Assembly (NCBI GenBank): GCA_021809225.1 | Contig: JAKBAL010000136.1 | Coordinates: 1-6,299 of the forward strand | Direction: 5' to 3' | DNA: 6,299 bases | Origin: Pseudomonadota bacterium | Lineage (GTDB): Bacteria > Pseudomonadota > Alphaproteobacteria > UBA9655 | In this document: one piece after another, positions 1 to 6,299 of the stretch | Layout: the number at the start of each line of letters is the position of its first letter | Numbering within the stretch: the stretch's first letter is position 1 | Notes under the pieces: model-generated | Seen by the model: only the letters and a program-made list of their open reading frames with translations | The model's database searches: none | What the model was told of the DNA's origin: nothing | Position numbers and translations under genes: made by a program

Positions 1-2121
1 AAAATCTTGCAAATTGCCAATGAGAACTTGGACACTCTGGGGCAAATACTGAACCGTATACTTAATACGATCTGTTGAGGTGTGTGCAAAAATACCCTGC
101 CTTCTGGTGCCTGCTGTGAGAAGGGTAAAGCTTTTGTTTTTGAGTTGGGGACGTTTCGTCTCAAAGAGTCGCAGATCAAGAATTCCCGCAAGTTGAGCTT
201 CTTTTCCCACATGAATGGTATCAGCACCATTGATGCTCACTTCTGCTTCATAAGTGGATTTGGATTCCATAACCAAATCATTAAGAATCTGAAGGACACC
301 TATAGAATTCCCCGGCATGATTTTGCCCTTAATATCTGCAGACCCGATCTGACCCGTCCCTTTGAGGGCTGCAAGCTCCTCAATAACCACTTGACTGTTG
401 GGCAATCCTCCTTGCACAGACAATGCTCCTGCTTTCACCGTCGTTTGTCCTGTTAAAGGACTGATTCCTTCAAGGGTAAGTTGGCCTACTCCCTCCTTTA
501 TCAAAGACCCCGTTCCACTGATATTGCCTAAATAAGTCCCTGGGGCCACTTGATTAAACGTCACCGCACCATTATTTACTATGTCGCCTTGAATACTATT
601 CGTATCTCCTGTAAAGCTTCCTCCGTTTTGGGTCGTAGTTCCTCCTGTATAACTATTTTTTCCCGTGAAATTAACACTTCCTCCCTCTACAATTACATTA
701 CCTGATCCAGAAATGTTTCCTGCAAAGGTGCCAGAAAAATTTTGGTTAAAAATGAGAGTACCATTGTCAAGAATATTTCCACTCTCCTGAACATTAGCGA
801 AGGGTGCAGGAAAGGTACTTGTTGTCCCTGTAAGAGTTCCCTGATTAATAGTTGTACCCCCTGTATACATATGTTGAACAGGTCCATTCAGTGTCATAGT
901 TCCTGTGCCTTCTTTCACAAGGCTTCCTATCCCCGTACTTCCACTACTAATTCCGTCCTGAATTAAACCTTGGAATGTTGCACTGGCATTATTTCCACCA
1001 ACTGTCAGGGTAGACCCTTCTAAATTAACAATAGAGCCCCTTTCACCTGAAAGAGATCCAATTGTTTGAGTTGGGCTATTTAAAGCAAAAGAAGCTCCCT
1101 CAGTACCAAGTATTAATGCTGACGAAGAAGGTATATTTCCTTGTAATTTTGCTAACTGATTTACCGTTGTAGATCCAGTGTAGGAATTAGTTCCCTCTAA
1201 GGTGAGGGTGAAAGGTTCTCCATTCTCTCCTTGCACAACTACATTTCCCGAGTTGCTGACATTGCCTGAGAAGATATAAGGGGTTATTGACCCCTTTTGG
1301 TTAAAAGTAAGAGTTCCCGAATTGTTAATTGTACCTTGCAAACTGCCTTGAGTCGTACTTGTACCTGCGTTCCCTATGAGAGTGCTCCCTGCGTTAATCG
1401 TCGTATCTCCCGTATAGGTATTTTGCCCGGTAAGAGTAGCCGTTCCTCCACTTATTGACACATCTCCAGGGCCGTTCATAACCGCACCAATTGTTGCGCC
1501 ATCACCTAAAACTATACCTCCATTTAATATAACCTGCCCCGAGCCAGTTATATTTCCATCAAACGAAGTTTCTGCTGGATTGTTATCATTTATTGTAAGT
1601 TTATTTTGTCCTAAACTAACCGTGCTCCCACTTACACCTGCAAGAGAGTTGATAGATAGATTTTTTCCTCCTAACTGATAAACAGCGCCTGAATTTGAAA
1701 GATTTAGAGGAGATCGAGGCAAAGAAGTTTGAGTCAAAGTTCCACTAGATATCGTCGTATCACCTGTAATATTAACTACTGAAAGTGTAATAGGTACTTC
1801 TGTTACATTTACTATTAAATCACCAGCCCCAGAGATACCTTCATTATATGTTGTGTCACCGCCGTTTTGCTGAATCTTAAGAGTGCCTCCGCTGTCAATA
1901 TTCACTCCGTCTGTAAAATGTTTGAGGTCTTCTATAGTTTCGCTTATTGTATCACCTGAATGAATTGTCAGGGTTTGTGCAAATGATGAGGTAGAATACA
2001 ACAAAATTAATAGTTTTGCTAAAATTGCTGTTTTTTTCATTTTATACGTTTCCCTGACATGTTTTTTATTCTTTTGCCTATTTAAACAAATGGTTGAAGA
2101 ACTAGGGGTAAAAATAGTCAT
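1..2121 (-). CDS. Autotransporter (type V secretion) passenger, 3' end outside window
   Basis: This is an open frame of 707 codons with no stop, running off the left edge, so the protein is incomplete at its C terminus. The product should be a surface-displayed or secreted autotransporter. Residues 28-48 (MKKTAILAKLLILLYSTSSFA) form a typical signal peptide, with likely cleavage before QTLT. The rest is Gly/Thr/Ser/Asn-rich beta-strand sequence with repeats of the autotransporter-associated beta-strand type, for example LTGQNTYTGDTTINAGST (about 230-247), LEGTNSYTGSTTVN (308-321), KNSYTGGTT (488-496) and LTGQTTVKAGAL (556-567). PGNSIGVL at 603-610 followed by a YEAEVSINGADTIHV-like stretch is the usual end of such passengers before the linker and the outer-membrane barrel, which is not visible. 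I chose the start at 2121 because AAGGAG lies 6 nt upstream; an in-frame ATG at 2040, with a weaker AGGGA, would begin right at the signal peptide. Family assignment is strong. The passenger's ligand or function cannot be read from the sequence. Confidence 0.85.
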   Translation of the reverse strand, partial: MTIFTPSSSTICLNRQKNKKHVRETYKMKKTAILAKLLILLYSTSSFAQTLTIHSGDTISETIEDLKHFTDGVNIDSGGTLKIQQNGGDTTYNEGISGAGDLIVNVTEVPITLSVVNITGDTTISSGTLTQTSLPRSPLNLSNSGAVYQLGGKNLSINSLAGVSGSTVSLGQNKLTINDNNPAETSFDGNITGSGQVILNGGIVLGDGATIGAVMNGPGDVSISGGTATLTGQNTYTGDTTINAGSTLIGNAGTSTTQGSLQGTINNSGTLTFNQKGSITPYIFSGNVSNSGNVVVQGENGEPFTLTLEGTNSYTGSTTVNQLAKLQGNIPSSSALILGTEGASFALNSPTQTIGSLSGERGSIVNLEGSTLTVGGNNASATFQGLIQDGISSGSTGIGSLVKEGTGTMTLNGPVQHMYTGGTTINQGTLTGTTSTFPAPFANVQESGNILDNGTLIFNQNFSGTFAGNISGSGNVIVEGGSVNFTGKNSYTGGTTTQNGGSFTGDTNSIQGDIVNNGAVTFNQVAPGTYLGNISGTGSLIKEGVGQLTLEGISPLTGQTTVKAGALSVQGGLPNSQVVIEELAALKGTGQIGSADIKGKIMPGNSIGVLQILNDLVMESKSTYEAEVSINGADTIHVGKEAQLAGILDLRLFETKRPQLKNKSFTLLTAGTRRQGIFAHTSTDRIKYTVQYLPQSVQVLIGNLQDF
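1978..2121 (-). other. Signal peptide with extended charged N-terminal region
   Basis: From the 2121 start, the first 27 residues consist of a mildly hydrophobic stretch (MTIFTPSSSTICLN) and then a strongly basic stretch (RQKNKKHVRETYKMKK). The hydrophobic core AILAKLLILLYS and the cleavage region SSFA/Q follow, making a leader of about 48 residues. The arrangement short hydrophobic, basic, hydrophobic, cleavage resembles the extended signal peptides known from many large autotransporters, although the classical ESPR consensus is not evident. If translation instead starts at 2040, this is an ordinary 21-residue Sec signal peptide. Confidence 0.6.
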
Positions 2122-2404
2122 GGAGGTCTCCTTAAAAATGGTTTTTTTTCTTCTAAACTTACTTACAAAACGTCACATTTCTCTTTTTATTGGTTCGTCG
2201 AAAGCAGTTATGATTCATTTATCCTGCATTTATATAAAAATTAAATTAATTTTTTATTAAAAAGCTTGGTCGGAAGTTGAATTTAGAGAAGAAAAGTGAT
2301 AAAGTTATATAAGTCATTAATAAAAAAAGAAAAAAGAGGGAGATATTACATTATTTTTTCCCATAGAAAACTTGGTTGAAAAGAAGTATCCCTATCGACT
2401 TATC
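2122..2404. other. AT-rich intergenic region upstream of the autotransporter
   Basis: About 280 bp without a convincing gene. It is very AT-rich, especially 2225-2345. It must hold the leader and probably the promoter of the minus-strand autotransporter. A TATATAAA box is visible on the minus strand at about 2230-2237, but no good -35 element sits at the right distance, so no promoter is called. The part nearest 2405 may be sequence that replaced the lost 3' half of the transposase. No terminator hairpin was found. Confidence 0.5.
2128..2133 (-). promoter_or_regulatory. Shine-Dalgarno site for the autotransporter
   Basis: AAGGAG on the minus strand, 6 nt before the ATG at 2121. It decides the start choice in favour of 2121. 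The frame upstream is closed by a TGA at 2174-2176, with no other usual start codon between that stop and 2121. Confidence 0.7.
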
Positions 2405-2925
2405 TTAGAGATGGTAGATTTTGAGAGCACCCGAAGAGCTCTTCCCGGTTGCATTCCAGAGGTTAACAACAAGTACATGCTGCTGCCCAGGTGTAAGATG
2501 AAACCCTGTTGGATTTCCCAAAGCATCACATGTGGCATGAATTTTGGTACTTAGCCCTCCCTTACTTCTTCCAATTGCTTGATCTTCAGTCAAATCTTTT
2601 TTTTGCATCAGCACTATGCTGATGAGCTCGCACAATGGTTGAGTCAATCATTGAATATTCGTTATCAGCATCCTTCAGCCAACATCTCAAAAACTTTTCT
2701 CCATACGCCACTCTTGCTCCAACGTGTATGACGGGTGTGAATCCCTTTGAAATCTCAAAAGCATTCAGAAAGATCTCGTCAGGGAACCTCAGCTCGATAC
2801 CGGTATAAAACGGCCTCAACAAAAAGACGGTTATCTTTAGCTGTCACGCCAACATAATCCTTTTCTCCAGGAAGAAAATCCTTGATTCGATCTCACTGAT
2901 CATCGCGTAGAGCATAGCGGCGCAT
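2405..2925 (-). pseudogene. IS5-family transposase relic (DDE type)
   Basis: Read from the ATG at 2925, the protein begins MRRYALRDDQ, then a TGA where relatives usually have Trp, then [20 protein letters not shown] and [13 protein letters not shown]. This is the usual N terminus of IS5-family (IS1031/IS427-like) transposases. In-frame TGA stops lie at 2893-2895, 2779-2781 and 2755-2757. A one-base shift near 2671-2676 moves to the frame encoding DADNEYSMIDSTIVRAHQHS, which carries the first catalytic Asp of the DDE triad. A second shift in a run of eight A (plus-strand T at 2597-2604) leads to EDQAIGRSKGGLSTKIHATC, DALGNPTGFHLTPGQ, which contains the conserved central block. Similarity ends near 2483; the following 26 codons to the stop at 2405 do not resemble a transposase, so the 3' half with the last catalytic residues is gone. 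The gene cannot make active transposase. Confidence 0.9.
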
Positions 2926-2984
2926 AGAGAAAATTATTCTTAAACTTTTCTCAAGTTCACCGTATTCATTGTTACTTGTCAATC

Positions 2985-3003
2985 AATTGAGGACACGCCC
3001 TAA
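2985..3003 (-). repeat. Probable terminal inverted repeat of the IS5-family relic
   Basis: On the minus strand the sequence reads TTAGGGCGTGTCCTCAATT, about 60 bp before the transposase ATG. A GCGTGTCC-type end next to a TNA target is what IS5-family elements commonly show, and the distance to the gene fits a transposase-proximal end. No matching inverted copy was found on the far side near 2340-2405, consistent with loss of that end together with the 3' part of the gene. Confidence 0.6.
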
Positions 3004-3096
3004 TTTTTTTAGCATTTTTTATATCCTTCTTTGTAAACTTATTAAGGGGAACATCTTACGCTTTTGTTGTCAATAAGGTTAACATAAAATTGTTCT

Positions 3097-3110
3097 TCTT
3101 GTGCACAAGA
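3097..3110. promoter_or_regulatory. Perfect 14-bp palindrome, possible operator
   Basis: TCTTGTGCACAAGA is its own reverse complement. It ends 16 bp before the -35 box of the promoter at 3127-3155. The position would suit a dimeric regulator binding just upstream of RNA polymerase. It has no loop and no following T-run, so it is not a terminator. A palindrome of this length can arise by chance in a few kilobases, so only its position makes it interesting. Confidence 0.35.
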
Positions 3111-3126
3111 CTATCCAACTAATTAT

Positions 3127-3155
3127 TTGAAACAAAATAAAAACAAGTATATAAT
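3127..3155 (+). promoter_or_regulatory. Sigma70-type promoter of the 231-residue membrane protein gene
   Basis: TTGAAA (3127-3132) and a consensus TATAAT (3150-3155) are separated by exactly 17 bp. Transcription would start near 3162, giving a leader of about 25 nt before the ATG at 3187. This is the best promoter in the window by inspection. Confidence 0.7.
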
Positions 3156-3186
3156 TTCCTTAGTATCTTCTTAAAAAGAAAGCTTT

Positions 3187-3882
3187 ATGCAAACCTCATC
3201 ATTCGTAAATTCACAGCTACTCATGAGCCAGAAATTCACTGACTTTGAAAAAGAAGCTTTGGGAGAGATGGTTTTAAAGGAGATACAGTCGGATCTTCAG
3301 CGGTATCTTGATAAATTTCACTTACAGCAGGTGAAGAATATTGAAAAAAAGATGGCTGGATTTGAGCAGAAATGTACGCGTCAGATTCAAGAATCCATTG
3401 AAGAAAACGTAAAACTTCAACTTAAGTCCCACTTTCAAAAGGTTATAGAATCTTGCCAAAAGGACATTACTGACATGACTTCACCTCTTTTTAAACGTGC
3501 AGAGAAAGATGTGCAGAGTCTAACTAATACAGTTACCAAAGCTAATGCATTCTGCAAAAATATCAAAATGCAATATGCTCTGAGATGGAGTACCCCTTTC
3601 TTTACCCTTGTTGGCACAGCTAGCCTTACAGGAGCGTTGATAGGACTTTTTCTGTTATTTTCTCAAGTGCCTTTTATCTCTGCCTTTTTTATGAATGCTC
3701 ATATGCGAGAGGCCTATATAACGGGATTGCGGGTTATAGATACGAGAAAAGAGCTTGAAGCTCAGGCAACACAAATATCAGCGTCACAGGCCATATCACA
3801 AGAGCAGACGGTTCAAAAAGCTCCTGAAGCTCTTAAGCTAAATACCTCTCAGAAACAAAAAAAGAAGAAGAAATCAAAGTGA
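3187..3882 (+). CDS. Hypothetical membrane protein with helical N-terminal half, overlapping the end of traA
   Basis: A 231-residue protein that I do not recognise. Residues about 15-125 are charged and look helical, with probable coiled-coil stretches (EKEALGEMVLKEIQSDLQRY, and QVKNIEKKMAGFEQK near 48-62). Residues about 136-168 are strongly hydrophobic (FFTLVGTASLTGALIGLFLL, then VPFISAFFM), enough for one membrane span or a tight hairpin. The C-terminal 60 residues are polar and Ala/Gln-rich and end in the basic tail QKQKKKKKSK. There is no signal peptide. The start at 3187 is supported by the promoter 32 bp upstream; only a weak AAGAAAG lies before the ATG, and ATG 3223 is an alternative without a better site. 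Its stop overlaps the traA stop by 9 bp on the opposite strand. That makes a mobilisation-accessory or inner-membrane tethering role conceivable, but this is inference from position only. Confidence 0.75.
   Translation: MQTSSFVNSQLLMSQKFTDFEKEALGEMVLKEIQSDLQRYLDKFHLQQVKNIEKKMAGFEQKCTRQIQESIEENVKLQLKSHFQKVIESCQKDITDMTSPLFKRAEKDVQSLTNTVTKANAFCKNIKMQYALRWSTPFFTLVGTASLTGALIGLFLLFSQVPFISAFFMNAHMREAYITGLRVIDTRKELEAQATQISASQAISQEQTVQKAPEALKLNTSQKQKKKKKSK
3874..3882. other. 9-bp tail-to-tail overlap of two convergent genes
   Basis: The plus-strand gene ends with TGA at 3880-3882 and the minus-strand traA ends with TGA at 3874-3876. The coding ends therefore share 9 bp and no terminator hairpin separates them. 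Transcripts that read through would be antisense to the other gene. Confidence 0.9.
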
Positions 3883-6299
3883 GTATCCCCCTCTTCCGCA
3901 ATCGAGGGAACGGAAGTGCTCTTCAAGATCTTTGCTTTGTGCGACGTTTTTGATTTTTTCGGCTTCCTCAGTATCTCTCAGTTTGAGGTGGTTCATAAAG
4001 TCACGATCTTGAGCTAGTTCTTTACTGAACTTTTTTAAATCCTCTTTAAAAGCCTCAGGAATATGGCTCCTGTCTTTTAGGTTAGTGTATAAATTTTTAA
4101 GCTGCAGGTATGTGTCTTTTATATGCTCACGATGAGCTTGTCGTTCTTGCGCAGCCCGTTCTTCTGCAATCATTTTTTCCTGTCTTGCTTTTTCTTCTGC
4201 AGCAATGCGTTCATAACGTGCAGCTTCCCTCGTTTTTACTTTCGTGAGAACGTTCAGCACCCTTGCGGGATCTTGTTGTGCAAAAGTATGGGCCTGGTCT
4301 TTCCATTGAGTTGTAAAGCGGTTGAGAAGGGGAGAGATGAGTTCTCTTTCCACTTTTGCAAGATTTTGGTTATAGGGCTTCAGGAATTCCTCCTTTCGCT
4401 GCGTCCAATAAGCAATGGCTTGTTCTTCGTCATGAGCTTTGAGGCCTTTCTTAAAAGCTTCCTTTATAATTGTGGCATTGTTAAAGGCAGGATGCTTCAT
4501 TTCTTCAAAGATAACTGCAAGGGTTGGACTGATCTTCTCTTGGGCTTGTAGTATACTTTTCTGCTGTAACAATTCATTAGCCCGTACTTCTTCTCGAATG
4601 CCTTCTTGTATAGGAGATATCCGAATCTCCTTATCTCCTCTAATACCAAGGAAATGATCTGCAACATTCCAGAAAACTTGCCTTGTGACAGCGCCCATGG
4701 CTTCGAGTTCGTTGGAAATGCGAGTGAATATTTTTGTAAGCAGATGGTCCTGTTTTTGCATGAGCTTGGCCAGAGAATCTGAATCAAGGTAGTCGGCTGC
4801 GGAAAGCTTCTCTCCTGATTTTGATAGAACTTCTGGAAGTTTTTCTGGTCGCCAAAAATCAAAAGTGCTCCCATACATATGCACATCCTCCCGATGGCGG
4901 GTCATGGCTACATAGGTCAAGTTTTGAGTCATTTCATAGGAAGCAAGCACAAAAGTACGGTCCACTGTCGTTCCTTGGGATTTGTGAATGGTCACGGCCC
5001 ATCCTTGATCAAAGTAAGGATTGAGATTGGGAGAAAAAGAAACCTCTTTCCCTTCATCAAGCTGTACCTGGACTTTACTTTTTGTAAGGTTTGTAATTAT
5101 CCCCATGCTTCCATTCTTAACCCCCAAGCCATCATTGTTACGGGTAAAGACAATTCGATCGCCTTTAGCAAACTCTCGTGCTTCCTTAAGGAGTGACTTA
5201 CGACCGAAATCGTCTTCAATCTCTCGTGTAACAGTGTACGTGATTTCATCCTTTGAAAGATGTCCTGAGGCTTTTAAATGATCTCTTGCTTGTGTATTAA
5301 GGTCCCTTACATCTCGATTGCTATAGGCCATCATAAGCATGGTTTTGTTGGGATTATCTTTGTAGGCTTTGAGCCAATCTTCAATCAGAGCAGCTTTTGC
5401 CTCACTTCTCACCTCAATGGTTTGGCCTGGAGCACGCTCTACACCCATAAGGGAATCAAGTCCCTTTTTTTTAAGAAGAGCGTGCGCTTCCTTATATTGC
5501 TCTTCTTTCGATTGGGCTTTATTCACAAAGAGACGTGCCAGTTCTGTTGGATCAAGGTTTCTAGCTTCTAGAAACGGTTTATAAATCTCTGGCTTATCAA
5601 GAATTTCTTGTCCTGCTTCTTTTTGAAGGGCGCGCCATTTTAGAAAGGTGGGGTAGTTCTCATGGCTTTGAACAAGATTCCTCATCTGGACGTCCTTCAT
5701 AATCTCTCGGAAAATAAGACCCGACAGGCGTGCTCCTACCTCATAGCGCTTTAAAATATCTTCCGATGCATCTCCATCGGAAAGATTTTCTTCAATCAAG
5801 TGAATATGTCCTCGCTCTTGATACGCTTGGATGGCTTTTGCGGATTCTTGCTTTCCAAACAAAATTGTTGCGTCTCTTTGCCAATTTTCCTTCTGCCGGA
5901 TTATCTCTTCAAGGCGAGAAACGCCGATTCTTTCTGTGACTAATCGAAAGGCAGGCCCAGCTTCGACAGGTTGTAGTTGAGCCCCATCCCCTACAACAAC
6001 AGCTTTAACCCCTAAGGTTTGTACAGCATTTAAAAATTTGTCAAATCGTTCCACATCCACCATGCCTGCTTCATCAAGGACAAGGATACTCTTTGAGTCA
6101 TATTGACATCGTCCACCCTCAAAGGCCTTTAAAAATTTGTGAAGTGTTTGGGAAGAAATGCCACTTCCTTCTAAATTTTGAGCGGCTCTTCCTGTAGGAG
6201 CAAGGCCATAGACCCGATATCCTTCAGCTTCCCAAGTTTCTCGGCAAGCCTCCAAGGCTGTTGTTTTTCCTGCTCCTGCATATCCTACAAGGCATTGAT
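3874..6299 (-). CDS. traA: Ti-type conjugative transfer relaxase/helicase TraA, N terminus outside window
   Basis: 807 codons from the right edge to the TGA at 3874, all in one frame. TraA nicks plasmid or integrative-element DNA at oriT and unwinds the strand for transfer. The N-terminal MobA/MobL-like nicking domain expected in this family lies beyond the edge. What is visible is a RecD-like SF1 helicase, numbered from the first full codon: Walker A GYAGAGKT (5-12), APTGRAA (33-39), Walker B LVLDEAGMVD (72-81), motif III GDGAQLQPVEAG (103-114), motif IV EIIRQKENWQRDA (131-143), AYSNRDVRDLN (324-334), an SH3-like stretch at about 378-421, TIHKSQGTTVDRTFVL (436-451) and YVAMTRHRE (462-470). 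Residues 171-296 form a helical insert that looks longer than in classical Ti TraA. The C-terminal 300 residues are helical, with an AEEKARQEKMIAEERAAQER-type coiled coil at about 690-729. All helicase motifs are intact, so the enzyme is probably active. A TTG at 6255 is not a plausible start, because it would remove Walker A. Confidence 0.93.
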   Translation of the reverse strand, partial: QCLVGYAGAGKTTALEACRETWEAEGYRVYGLAPTGRAAQNLEGSGISSQTLHKFLKAFEGGRCQYDSKSILVLDEAGMVDVERFDKFLNAVQTLGVKAVVVGDGAQLQPVEAGPAFRLVTERIGVSRLEEIIRQKENWQRDATILFGKQESAKAIQAYQERGHIHLIEENLSDGDASEDILKRYEVGARLSGLIFREIMKDVQMRNLVQSHENYPTFLKWRALQKEAGQEILDKPEIYKPFLEARNLDPTELARLFVNKAQSKEEQYKEAHALLKKKGLDSLMGVERAPGQTIEVRSEAKAALIEDWLKAYKDNPNKTMLMMAYSNRDVRDLNTQARDHLKASGHLSKDEITYTVTREIEDDFGRKSLLKEAREFAKGDRIVFTRNNDGLGVKNGSMGIITNLTKSKVQVQLDEGKEVSFSPNLNPYFDQGWAVTIHKSQGTTVDRTFVLASYEMTQNLTYVAMTRHREDVHMYGSTFDFWRPEKLPEVLSKSGEKLSAADYLDSDSLAKLMQKQDHLLTKIFTRISNELEAMGAVTRQVFWNVADHFLGIRGDKEIRISPIQEGIREEVRANELLQQKSILQAQEKISPTLAVIFEEMKHPAFNNATIIKEAFKKGLKAHDEEQAIAYWTQRKEEFLKPYNQNLAKVERELISPLLNRFTTQWKDQAHTFAQQDPARVLNVLTKVKTREAARYERIAAEEKARQEKMIAEERAAQERQAHREHIKDTYLQLKNLYTNLKDRSHIPEAFKEDLKKFSKELAQDRDFMNHLKLRDTEEAEKIKNVAQSKDLEEHFRSLDCGRGGYSL

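Larger units (their letters stand above)
2926..3186. other. Intergenic region between IS relic and membrane-protein gene
   Basis: It holds the IS leader and terminal repeat (to 3003), then about 90 bp of AT-rich sequence with T-runs but no hairpin, then the palindrome and the promoter described separately. No open frame of interest was found on either strand. Confidence 0.6.

Noticed and set aside
82..456. Plus-strand open frame of 124 codons
   Set aside because: It lies wholly antisense to the autotransporter, whose frame has clear family motifs; its Cys-rich product shows no recognisable family.
693..966. Small open frames on both strands (693-887 minus, 742-966 plus)
   Set aside because: Alternative-frame shadows of the autotransporter with no ribosome binding site or recognisable motif.
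2372..2554. Plus-strand open frame of 60 codons
   Set aside because: Antisense to the transposase relic; no support as a gene.
2597..2604. Run of eight A in the transposase sense strand, a possible programmed frameshift site
   Set aside because: The upstream frame already contains three stops and another frameshift and the gene lacks its end, so a slippage error during decay is the simpler reading.
2755..2895. TGA in place of conserved Trp codons (twice) in the transposase, hinting at UGA read as Trp
   Set aside because: The third TGA replaces a residue that is usually Gly, the gene also has frameshifts and a lost 3' half, Trp is encoded by TGG in the same relic and throughout traA, and TGA serves as the stop of both intact genes. 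Ordinary decay explains it.
3001..3030. T-rich stretch that could be a terminator
   Set aside because: No stem-loop precedes the T-runs on either strand.
4123..5939. Several plus-strand open frames and one minus-strand frame (4497-4886) within traA
   Set aside because: All overlap the traA frame, which carries a full set of ordered helicase motifs; the others have low-complexity or Cys/Phe/Ser-rich translations typical of shadows.
1..6299. CRISPR array, tRNA, rRNA or riboswitch
   Set aside because: No regularly spaced direct repeats, cloverleaf-like segment or conserved RNA motif was seen on either strand.

Overview
The window looks like an accessory or mobile region of an AT-rich Gram-negative bacterium. 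An Alphaproteobacterium is most likely. The main gene on the right is the helicase half of a Ti-type conjugative relaxase (TraA). The left holds the passenger of an autotransporter (type V secretion), which needs an outer membrane, and the middle holds a decayed IS5-family transposase. This mixture of conjugation genes, IS debris and repeat-rich surface proteins is common in intracellular alphaproteobacteria (Rickettsiales, Holosporales and relatives), but the sequence alone does not fix the taxon.

Layout. (1) Positions 1-2121, minus strand: 707 uninterrupted codons of an autotransporter, from its start codon through a signal peptide and a repeat-rich beta-strand passenger; the C-terminal barrel lies beyond the left edge. 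(2) 2122-2404: AT-rich leader and upstream region of that gene, with a strong ribosome binding site. (3) 2405-2925, minus strand: relic of an IS5-family transposase with three in-frame stops, two frameshifts and a missing 3' half; a probable terminal inverted repeat remains at 2985-3003. (4) 3004-3186: intergenic region with a 14-bp perfect palindrome and a near-consensus sigma70 promoter. (5) 3187-3882, plus strand: an unrecognised 231-residue protein with a helical N-terminal half, a central membrane segment and a lysine tail. (6) 3874-6299, minus strand: 807 codons of TraA, from just before Walker A to the stop; the N-terminal relaxase domain lies beyond the right edge.

The 231-residue gene and traA converge and overlap by 9 bp at their 3' ends, with no terminator between them. 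This links the unknown membrane protein physically to the conjugation locus, although its role is open. The autotransporter has no demonstrable functional link to the transfer gene. The IS relic lies directly upstream of it on the same strand and may have affected its expression or its arrival here.
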